This document shows positions 7,199-12,720 of a stretch of DNA of 12,720 nt, one piece after another; positions within the stretch are counted from its first letter, which is position 1; the number at the start of each line of letters is the position of its first letter. Position numbers and translations under genes: made by a program. The notes beneath the pieces were generated by a model. That model searched no databases, was not told where the DNA came from, and saw only the letters and a program-made list of their open reading frames with translations. This stretch comes from UBA922 sp964571295 (GTDB lineage Bacteria; Patescibacteriota; Patescibacteriia; Magasanikbacterales; UBA922), in assembly GCA_964571295.1 (NCBI GenBank), contig CAZNAO010000030.1, forward strand, positions 1-12,720. The letters are read 5' to 3'.

Positions 7199-7759
7199 TT
7201 AGTGGGAGATATATTCAGCGAGTGTGCTTTTGATAAACATGATTTGTTCGTGTGCGGGTGATTCTCGTCTGAAAACCAGGCTCCCCGGACAGATCGCATG
7301 TACTCCACATGAGGCAATTGCCGGTAAGGTCTCTTCCTGCACTCCGCCGTCGAGTTCGGTATATAATGCAGGATATGTTTCTCTGCACACGGCTATTTTT
7401 TCGAGTACTTCAGGTATCAATGACTGCCCCTGGAATCCAGGGCGTACGCCCATAAATAATACTCCATCGATAAGGTGGTGTATAGGCGTAAGCACATCAA
7501 GGGTTGTTTCGGGATTAAGCGCGATGAACACCTCCTTTGCAGTACTTTTCGCGTGCGTAATAACCGCTACAACGTCTTCGGTCGATTCATAATGAATGAT
7601 ATAGCGGGTGACCTGAGGAATGTCATTCCAAAGTGCGATTGTCTCAAGTGGATCTTTGACCATAAGATGGAGCTCCACCGTATAGCCGTCTATATGGCGG
7701 ACGGTCTCGGGGTCGGCCCAGGTGGTATTTGGTACAAACATTCCGTCAGCAATATCAAC
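7199..7759 (-). CDS. rpe: Ribulose-phosphate 3-epimerase, N-terminus lost in assembly gap
   Basis: The enzyme interconverts D-ribulose 5-phosphate and D-xylulose 5-phosphate in the non-oxidative pentose phosphate pathway, in the cytoplasm. The 186 residues present begin with VDIADGMFVPN, the family's VDxMDGxFVPN metal/catalytic strand with Met replaced by Ala. Then come LHLMVKDP (metal-ligand His), IHYES, the phosphate-binding loop GVRPGFQGQ (usually VNPGFGGQ) and TELDGGVQEET with the second catalytic Asp. About 32-36 N-terminal residues, including the substrate Ser and the His just before VD, are missing in the gap. The reading frame continues by chance through the 100 N into rpiB, but the two parts are different proteins. 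The stop is 5 bp before the reductase start. Confidence 0.92.
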   Translation of the reverse strand, partial: VDIADGMFVPNTTWADPETVRHIDGYTVELHLMVKDPLETIALWNDIPQVTRYIIHYESTEDVVAVITHAKSTAKEVFIALNPETTLDVLTPIHHLIDGVLFMGVRPGFQGQSLIPEVLEKIAVCRETYPALYTELDGGVQEETLPAIASCGVHAICPGSLVFRRESPAHEQIMFIKSTLAEYISH

Positions 7760-7859
7760 NNNNNNNNNNNNNNNNNNNNNNNNNNNNNNNNNNNNNNNNN
7801 NNNNNNNNNNNNNNNNNNNNNNNNNNNNNNNNNNNNNNNNNNNNNNNNNNNNNNNNNNN
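7760..7859. other. Assembly gap, 100 N, between rpiB and rpe
   Basis: A placeholder gap of nominal size. Both flanking proteins are cut: RpiB lacks about 50 C-terminal residues and Rpe about 32-36 N-terminal residues, so at least some 250 bases are missing. A single ORF spanning the gap would be an artefact. Confidence 0.95.
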
Positions 7860-8143
7860 CTTGCGATATTGTATCCGATTCCAGCTCGAATCCCTGGTAC
7901 TTTATTTGCAGCAATACACACCCCGACACCATTGCGGCAAATGACTATCCCACGAGAGTCTTCGTTTGCTACTTTTTCGGCGAGTGGGAAAGTGTAATCA
8001 GGGTAATCGTCTTCTTCAATATGTTCATGTGGCCCCAAGTCTTCGATCGGTCGTTGCAATTCATTTTCGACGAATCGAACCAGGCGTTTCTTGAGAGAAT
8101 ACCCGCCATGATCGCTTGCAATGTAGAGATTTCCAGTATACAT
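7860..8143 (-). CDS. rpiB: Ribose-5-phosphate isomerase B, C-terminus lost in assembly gap
   Basis: The enzyme interconverts ribose 5-phosphate and ribulose 5-phosphate. The 94 residues present carry the RpiB (LacAB) signature: ASDHGGYSLKK (9-19) with D11-H12 for substrate binding, and GIVICRNGVGVCIAANKVPGI (65-85), where C69 is the base-catalyst cysteine and IAANKV the conserved helix start. The usual CG(T/S)GIG loop reads CRNGVG here, so the G and T/S after the cysteine are replaced by R and N. That is unusual for this loop and could affect proton transfer or anion binding. The normal length of about 145-150 residues implies about 50 residues lost in the gap. It is the first gene of the rpiB-rpe-reductase-GT39 cluster. 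ATG 8141-8143 sits about 40 bp downstream of the predicted transcription start; no Shine-Dalgarno. Confidence 0.92.
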
Positions 8144-8190
8144 ACAGTCAAAAGTAAAAAGAAAATTTCAGTGTCATATTACTCATTAAA

Positions 8191-8219
8191 AGTATACTGT
8201 GTTTACCCTGGTTGGTAAA
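8191..8219 (-). promoter_or_regulatory. Promoter for the rpiB cluster
   Basis: Minus strand: TTTACC (-35, 8214-8219), 17-bp spacer, TATACT (-10, 8191-8196). Predicted start near 8184 leaves a leader of about 40 bases. The -35 is weak. It faces away from the CBS-gene promoter in a 180-bp divergent region. Confidence 0.6.
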
Positions 8220-8235
8220 GAGAAGAGGGTAAAAT

Positions 8236-8265
8236 TTGACGACCGCGAGCGCTTGAGGTTATAGT
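8236..8265 (+). promoter_or_regulatory. Promoter for the CBS-domain gene
   Basis: TTGACG (8236-8241) and TATAGT (8260-8265) with an 18-bp spacer. Predicted start near 8272 gives an AT-rich leader of about 50 bases without a Shine-Dalgarno. Confidence 0.7.
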
Positions 8266-8323
8266 AAAAATATAAACGTCCTTTGTATCTGTTTCTTTAC
8301 TTTACTATTTAATATTTTTGTAT

Positions 8324-8773
8324 ATGAAAGTCAAAGAATTAATGGATACAACGACTATTTCAGTAAGTCCTGAGACCACCTACGAAGAAGCAGCTCGGGT
8401 GCTCTATGTCAACCGCCTGAGCGGGGTACCGGTATTGAATGAGAAGAATACGGTAGTCGGATTCGTATCAGAGAAAGATATTGTTCGGATTTTGTATCCC
8501 TGGTATCGGAGTTTTTATGACAGTCCAGAAAGCTATACGGATATGGAAGCTCGCGAATCAAAGGCCGGGGAAATTAGGAATACCAAGGTGGAAGTTTTCA
8601 TGAAACGCAATATCCTGACCGTGATCCCAGATGATCCGATTATGAAAGCTGGAGCGCTCATGCTGGCGCACGATGTCAATAGGTTACCGGTTACCGATAA
8701 TGGAGTCTTGGTGGGAGTACTCACTCGTGATAGTATTTATAAGGCTATTTTACAGAAGAATTTTGGGTTGTAG
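8324..8773 (+). CDS. Two-CBS-domain protein, 149 aa
   Basis: The protein consists of a tandem CBS pair (Bateman module), which usually binds adenine nucleotides and acts as an energy sensor. CBS1 covers about residues 1-57 (VKELMDTTTISVSPETTYEEA, then LSGVPVLNEKNTVVGFVSEKDIVR). A linker of about 30 residues rich in Tyr, Ser and acidic residues follows. CBS2 covers about 88-145 (VEVFMKRNILTVIPDDPIMKA, then VNRLPVTDNGVLVGVLTRDSIYKAI). No other domain is attached, so it would act on a partner or as a dimer by itself; the ligand and partner are unknown. I chose ATG 8324 over the in-frame TTG two codons upstream. It has its own promoter. The T-box promoter of ileS starts 3 bp after its stop, leaving no room for a separate terminator. 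Confidence 0.88.
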   Translation: MKVKELMDTTTISVSPETTYEEAARVLYVNRLSGVPVLNEKNTVVGFVSEKDIVRILYPWYRSFYDSPESYTDMEARESKAGEIRNTKVEVFMKRNILTVIPDDPIMKAGALMLAHDVNRLPVTDNGVLVGVLTRDSIYKAILQKNFGL

Positions 8774-8775
8774 TT

Positions 8776-8804
8776 TTGACTTTTTTTTACCGGTGCTCTA
8801 TAGT
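8776..8804 (+). promoter_or_regulatory. Promoter for the T-box-ileS unit
   Basis: TTGACT (8776-8781), 17-bp spacer, TATAGT (8799-8804); predicted start near 8810-8811, exactly where the T-box Stem I begins. The -35 starts 3 bp after the CBS-gene stop. Confidence 0.8.
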
Positions 8805-8808
8805 AGTA

Positions 8809-9003
8809 CTCATACAAGTACATTGCGTTTTTCTGCTATCAACAGAATATCTCGTATTGAGAGCGCCAGAGGAAGAATCCGGTCCTGTGACCGGCCTTAG
8901 ACCCTCTCGGGTAAGCCCGTAATAGCTTGTCATGAAGCAGCCGCTTGGAAGTGAGGTGGTACCGCCCGGAAAGGGTCCTCACACTAAGGGGTTTTATTTT
9001 TTT
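8809..9003 (+). promoter_or_regulatory. T-box riboswitch (tRNA-Ile sensing) with ultrashort Stem I
   Basis: Parts in order. Stem I: CUCAUAC (8809-8815) pairs with GUAUUGAG (8854-8861, one bulge). Its loop has AAGUA (8816-8820) on the 5' side and GAAUAUC on the 3' side, placing specifier AUC (Ile) at 8849-8851 one base after the GAA of the loop-E motif. The distal part of Stem I is missing. Stem II: AGAGG (8868-8872)/CCUCU (8903-8907), an internal loop, then CCGGUC/GACCGG (8879-8894). Stem IIA/B pseudoknot: CGGG/CCCG (8908-8911/8916-8919), with loop UAAG pairing to CUUG (8926-8929). Stem III: AAGC/GCUU (8935-8946). Antiterminator: GUGAGG (8951-8956)/CCUCAC (8977-8982), the 7-base bulge UGGUACC (8957-8963) that binds the tRNA 3' end, and GCCC/GGGU. 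The UGGU suits discriminator base A73 of tRNA-Ile. Pairings were found by eye. The Stem II lower pairing competes with an alternative GAGAG/CUCUC pairing. Confidence 0.9.
8977..9003 (+). terminator. Candidate T-box-controlled terminator
   Basis: CCUC (8977-8980) can pair with GGGG (8988-8991) and is followed by an almost pure U tract (8992-9003). CCUC is also the 3' arm of the antiterminator helix, so the two folds exclude each other, as a T-box requires. The hairpin has only four pairs, one a G-U, so its strength is doubtful. A translational mode is the alternative, but there is no Shine-Dalgarno to hide. Confidence 0.45.
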
Positions 9004-9010
9004 ACGATAT

Positions 9011-11884
9011 ATGCCATATAACGCCAAAGAACAGGAACTGAAGATACTTGAACAGTGGGATAAGAATGAGGTGTTTAAAAAATCAGTTGAAAACCGTCCA
9101 CAAGACAGACAGTATACTTTTTATGACGGACCTCCGTTTGCAACCGGATTGCCTCATTATGGGCATATCGTGGCAAGTGTTATGAAAGATGCCGTACCCC
9201 GCTATTGGACCATGCAGGGTCGACGCGTCGAGCGTGTCTGGGGGTGGGATTGCCACGGGCTTCCGATTGAGAATATCGTGGAAAAGGAACTCGGAACCAC
9301 GAGTAAAAAGGATATCGAAGACATGGGAATTGCCGAATTCAACAAACGCTGCCGGTCGAAAGTGTTGAGTTATGTGTCTGACTGGGAAAAAACAATTACA
9401 CGCCTAGGTCGCTGGGTCGATATGGAGCATGCATATCGAACGATGGACAATACCTATATGGAATCCGTGTGGGCAGTGTTCAAGCAGCTCTGGAATAAAG
9501 ATTTGATCTATCAGGGATACAAGCCCATGCATATCTGTCCACGCTGTGAAACAACCTTGTCGCAGCAGGAAGTAAGCGAGGGATATAAAGATATTAAAGA
9601 TATTTCGGTGACGGCAAAGTTCAACGTAATCAATGCAAAAGAAAAATTGGGAATTGATGGAGATGTTTTTATATTAGCTTGGACCACCACACCATGGACA
9701 TTGCCGGGAAATGTGTTGCTTGCAGTTGGTAAGGATATTGAATATTCATTAGTAAAAAGCGGAGGAGAGAACTTTGTTCTCGCATCAGAATTAGTTGAGG
9801 CTAATTTTGACGGAAAAGAATACGAAGTGGTACAGAAACTTTCTGCAGATGAATTAGTTGGACTTACCTACGAACCATTATTTCCATATTTTGCAGATAG
9901 CAAAAATTCGTTTCGTATCGTGACTGCAGAGTTCGTAACCACCGAAGATGGAACCGGTGTCGTACATCTTGCACCTGCATTTGGTACCGATGATTACGAA
10001 GTGTTCAAGAAAGAGAATGTGCCTTTTATCCAGCATGTGAAGATGGATGGAACATTTATCGACAAAGTAACTGATTTTGCTGGAATGCATGTGAAGCCGA
10101 TCGGGGACCATACGGCAACCGACGTCGAGATCGTGAAATGGCTGGCACATAATGGCAAACTATTCTCAAAGAAAAAATATGAACACTCATATCCTCATTG
10201 CTGGCGTTGTGATACCCCGCTTATCAACTACGCGACCAGTAGCTGGTTTGTGAATGTTACCAAAGTAAAAGACGATGCGCTCAAGCTTGCCCGTGATATC
10301 AACTGGTCACCGGAACATATCAAGGAGGGCAGATTTGGCAAATGGCTCGAAGGTGCCCGCGACTGGTCGATCTCACGTCAGCGATTCTGGGCAACCGTGA
10401 TTCCTGTGTGGCAGAGTGAAGACGGTGAAACGATCTGTGTGGGTTCGCTCGCGGAACTTGAAGAATTGTCAGGACAAAAAGTCGCAGATCTGCACAAGCA
10501 TATTGTCGATCATGTCGTGATCGAAAAAAACGGAAAAAAATATACGCGCGTACCGGACGTGCTTGATACCTGGTTTGATTCGGGATCTATGCCATATGCT
10601 GAAGTACATTATCCATTTGAAAATAAGGAGAAGTTTGAAGCAAATTTTCCTGCCGAATTTATCGCCGAAGGTCAGGACCAGACACGCGCATGGTTCTATT
10701 ATTTGCATATCCTCGCAACCGCGCTCTTCAAAAAAATCGCATTTGAGAATGTGATCGTGAACGGTATCGTTCTCGCAGAAGACGGCAAAAAAATGAGCAA
10801 AAAATTGCAAAATTATCCGGACCCGAATCTTATCTTGGAAAAATATGGAGCAGACGCATTGCGCTACTATCTCCTTACGTCACCGGTTATGGCGGCTGAA
10901 AATCTGAACTTTTCAGAAACAGGAGTGAGAGAGATGTACAACAAGCTCATCAATACTCTCTGGAATGTGTGTGAGTTTTATGAGTTGTTTTCAGACAAAA
11001 AAGAAACAAGTAAGAAGATAAAAAGAGAAAATATATTGGACAAGTGGATCCTCTCAAAATTGAACATTCTCGTGAAAGAGGTTACCGAAGGAATGGAAGC
11101 GTACAAACTCGCTGAAGCGAGTCGTCCGATTGTGGAATTTGTCACTGAATTGTCACAGTGGTATGTGCGTCGCAGCCGGGATCGATTCAAAGGAAATAAT
11201 GAAGCGGATAAAGAAGCGGCGCTTGTAACGCTACATGAAGTGCTCCTCACCCTTTCAAAAGTCATGGCTCCTTTTACACCATTTATTGCAGAAATCCTGT
11301 ATCAGAAAATCGGGGGAGCACTGGAGAGTGTGCATCTTGAGGATTTTCCAACCATGAACAAAAAAGAGATCAATACGGACATACTTGGAGAAATGGGAGA
11401 AATCAGAAAAATTGTGGAAATGGGATTGTCACTTCGTGCAAGCATGGGGTTAAAGGTAAGACAAGTGCTGGCACAGGTGTCAGTTCACGGATTGGAACTG
11501 GAAGAAGAGGCTAAAGAAATCATTGCGGATGAACTGAATGTCAAAGCTGTCGTGGTCGAAAAAACAGAACCGGGAGAGTTTATAATCGTAAAGGAAGAAG
11601 GGAAGCTCACCGTAGCACTCAATACTGAACTTACGGAAGAGTTAAAAATGGAAGGTGAAGTGCGAGAAAAGATCCGAACTATCAATCAGATACGAAAAGA
11701 AAAAGGATATTCAATTGAAGACCGTGGTAAAATTACCTACAATAAAGATGACGAACAGTTACGTGCAATTTTTGAGAATGAAAAATATGCAGAAGAAATT
11801 AAGCGGATGACTGGTACTACCTTGATTGTTGGAGTGGTAAGTGAAGAAATTAACAATGGTACAATTGAAGTAACAAAAGAATAA
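9011..11884 (+). CDS. ileS: Isoleucyl-tRNA synthetase, eukaryote/archaea-like type 2, 957 aa
   Basis: The enzyme charges tRNA-Ile with isoleucine in the cytoplasm. It is a class I synthetase with the ATP-site motifs HYGH (49-52, in YDGPPFATGLPHYGHI) and KMSKK (594-598). WGWDCHGLP (77-85) and the GLPHYGHI form of the first motif are typical of type 2 IleRS. The CP1 editing domain shows TTTPWTLPGN (from 225) and GTGVVHLAPAFGTDDYE (314-330) with the acidic residues needed to reject valine. Two CxxC pairs are visible (CPRC and CWRC). The C-terminus has the anticodon-binding helices and the IleRS2-type VALNTELTEELKMEGEVREKIR, with no terminal zinc finger. Type 2 enzymes are generally insensitive to mupirocin. 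The length is somewhat below the usual 1030-1090 for type 2. The start is ATG 9011, the first after the T-box U tract; no Shine-Dalgarno lies close by. pepA follows after 12 bp. Confidence 0.95.
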   Translation: MPYNAKEQELKILEQWDKNEVFKKSVENRPQDRQYTFYDGPPFATGLPHYGHIVASVMKDAVPRYWTMQGRRVERVWGWDCHGLPIENIVEKELGTTSKKDIEDMGIAEFNKRCRSKVLSYVSDWEKTITRLGRWVDMEHAYRTMDNTYMESVWAVFKQLWNKDLIYQGYKPMHICPRCETTLSQQEVSEGYKDIKDISVTAKFNVINAKEKLGIDGDVFILAWTTTPWTLPGNVLLAVGKDIEYSLVKSGGENFVLASELVEANFDGKEYEVVQKLSADELVGLTYEPLFPYFADSKNSFRIVTAEFVTTEDGTGVVHLAPAFGTDDYEVFKKENVPFIQHVKMDGTFIDKVTDFAGMHVKPIGDHTATDVEIVKWLAHNGKLFSKKKYEHSYPHCWRCDTPLINYATSSWFVNVTKVKDDALKLARDINWSPEHIKEGRFGKWLEGARDWSISRQRFWATVIPVWQSEDGETICVGSLAELEELSGQKVADLHKHIVDHVVIEKNGKKYTRVPDVLDTWFDSGSMPYAEVHYPFENKEKFEANFPAEFIAEGQDQTRAWFYYLHILATALFKKIAFENVIVNGIVLAEDGKKMSKKLQNYPDPNLILEKYGADALRYYLLTSPVMAAENLNFSETGVREMYNKLINTLWNVCEFYELFSDKKETSKKIKRENILDKWILSKLNILVKEVTEGMEAYKLAEASRPIVEFVTELSQWYVRRSRDRFKGNNEADKEAALVTLHEVLLTLSKVMAPFTPFIAEILYQKIGGALESVHLEDFPTMNKKEINTDILGEMGEIRKIVEMGLSLRASMGLKVRQVLAQVSVHGLELEEEAKEIIADELNVKAVVVEKTEPGEFIIVKEEGKLTVALNTELTEELKMEGEVREKIRTINQIRKEKGYSIEDRGKITYNKDDEQLRAIFENEKYAEEIKRMTGTTLIVGVVSEEINNGTIEVTKE

Positions 11885-11896
11885 TTTATAAATTAT

Positions 11897-12720
11897 ATGA
11901 AATTCACGACCCGATCATATACTGACTATATAGACCCGTGTGACCTCATGATACTTCCCTTATTCGAGGGGCAAAAATGGGAAACCGAATTTAAAAATTT
12001 TGAGGTATTGCATGGTACGAAAGACACGATTGCAAGAGCGATGACTCTCGGAGATTTTGGCGGAAAAAAGCAGGAGAAACTCGTACTTCATACGGGACAT
12101 GCCGATCACCCGCGTATCATGCTGCTCGGGCTCGGAAAAGAAAAAGACTATAGTGTTCGACGACTGCGTGAATGTGTCGGAGCTGCATTGGTTACCGGAC
12201 AAGGGAAGAAATGGAAACGAGTTTCATTCGTAGTCACGATCGGGCTTAGAAAGAAAGAGGAGCTTGGAGTGCTGGGTTCACTTCTGGTACGCAGTGCCGA
12301 AATCTCGACCTATGCATATGATGAACACAAGACCGATCCTGAAGTAAAAAAAGTAGCACTTGAAACAATCCAGTGGATAGTCCCGATCGAGAGAAAAGAA
12401 AAGAAAGTATTCGAAAAAGGGCTTGTGCATGGCACAGTGATTGCTGCCGGAGTGAATTTCACGCGGCATCTCGGTAATACGCCACCAACCATCATGACTC
12501 CGGAATATTTGGGCCATGCTGCGCTTGGATTGTCCAAACAGAATAAAGGTCTCACGGTCAAAGTATTAGGAAAAAAAGAGATTGAAAAACTGAAAATGGG
12601 ATGCTTACTTGGGGTAGGGCAGGGATCGATACATGAGCCAAAATTTATCATTGCGGAATATTGGGGTGGTAAAAAAAGCGAGAAGCCGACCGTGCTTGTG
12701 GGTAAGGGAATTACGTTTGA
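11897..12720 (+). CDS. pepA: Leucyl aminopeptidase, M17 family (3' partial)
   Basis: This is a cytosolic two-metal aminopeptidase that removes N-terminal residues from peptides. The 274 complete codons in the window cover the whole N-terminal domain and the start of the catalytic domain. RHLGNTPPTIMTPEYLG corresponds to the family's NTP-x-x-x-MTP signature. LVGKGITF ends the window; K270 in it is the first metal ligand, and the following GA bases start the expected Asp codon. The remaining metal ligands and catalytic residues lie beyond the window. The gene begins 12 bp after ileS with no promoter, terminator or Shine-Dalgarno in between, so it is probably on the T-box-controlled transcript and would rise with IleRS when tRNA-Ile is uncharged. 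Confidence 0.9.
   Translation, partial: MKFTTRSYTDYIDPCDLMILPLFEGQKWETEFKNFEVLHGTKDTIARAMTLGDFGGKKQEKLVLHTGHADHPRIMLLGLGKEKDYSVRRLRECVGAALVTGQGKKWKRVSFVVTIGLRKKEELGVLGSLLVRSAEISTYAYDEHKTDPEVKKVALETIQWIVPIERKEKKVFEKGLVHGTVIAAGVNFTRHLGNTPPTIMTPEYLGHAALGLSKQNKGLTVKVLGKKEIEKLKMGCLLGVGQGSIHEPKFIIAEYWGGKKSEKPTVLVGKGITF

Noticed and set aside
7199..8143. A single 314-residue RpiB-Rpe fusion protein
   Set aside because: The two halves are distinct enzymes, both truncated at a 100-N placeholder; the shared frame is accidental.
8895..8989. Long-range pairing of CCUUAG (8895-8900) with CUAAGG (8984-8989)
   Set aside because: A perfect 6-bp match, but it would enclose the pseudoknot, Stem III and the antiterminator and has no counterpart in known T-boxes. 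It is possibly chance, and only covariation could rescue it.
8945..9010. An earlier in-frame start for ileS that adds 22 residues
   Set aside because: This stretch is the T-box antiterminator and U tract; IleRS homology begins at the ATG at 9011.
1..12720. CRISPR arrays, insertion sequences, tRNA or rRNA genes
   Set aside because: No direct-repeat arrays, transposase motifs, terminal inverted repeats or tRNA cloverleaf elements were seen on either strand.

Overview
The window looks like a piece of a draft genome from a small, fermentative, host- or partner-dependent bacterium, most likely of the Candidate Phyla Radiation (Patescibacteria). That is an inference from three things: the family mix (a eukaryote/archaea-type IleRS, a CPR-style PfkB kinase, a stand-alone PolB-type exonuclease domain protein, an ATP-grasp/GNAT pair), the extended -10 promoters, and the lack of any Shine-Dalgarno sequence. 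TGA appears to be read as stop (the pfkB end) and no gene contains an in-frame TGA, so the code looks standard. Two runs of exactly 100 N (3705-3804 and 7760-7859) are scaffold gaps of nominal size, and both interrupt real genes.

Layout. 1-1411, plus strand: the 3' part of a predicted 3'-5' exonuclease, then an unrecognised all-helical protein transcribed from its own promoter, apparently as a leaderless mRNA. Both strands converge on a shared bidirectional terminator at 1384-1411. 1414-8143, minus strand, in transcription order: rpiB, rpe, an AhpF-like thioredoxin reductase and a GT39/ArnT-like membrane glycosyltransferase, packed with 5-14 bp spacers (apart from the gap). A new promoter then drives a small three-helix membrane protein and a PfkB sugar kinase 2 bp behind it. 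Another promoter drives an ATP-grasp ligase and a GNAT/FemAB-like acyltransferase. 8144-8323 is a divergent promoter region. 8324-12720, plus strand: a two-CBS-domain protein, then a promoter and a complete T-box leader that controls ileS, with pepA (cut by the window end) 12 bp behind ileS.

How the genes fit together. rpiB and rpe interconvert ribulose-5-P with ribose-5-P and xylulose-5-P, and the PfkB kinase probably feeds phosphorylated sugar or nucleoside into the same pool. The AhpF-like reductase supplies reduced thiols. The ATP-grasp and GNAT enzymes look like a two-step amide- or acyl-forming pathway with unknown substrates. The T-box reads uncharged tRNA-Ile and would raise IleRS, and probably the aminopeptidase PepA that frees amino acids from peptides, when isoleucine runs short.

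The strongest observations are (1) a T-box with an ultrashort Stem I and an AUC specifier upstream of a type-2 ileS, and (2) that all 11 visible start codons lack a Shine-Dalgarno sequence and all have T immediately before the ATG.
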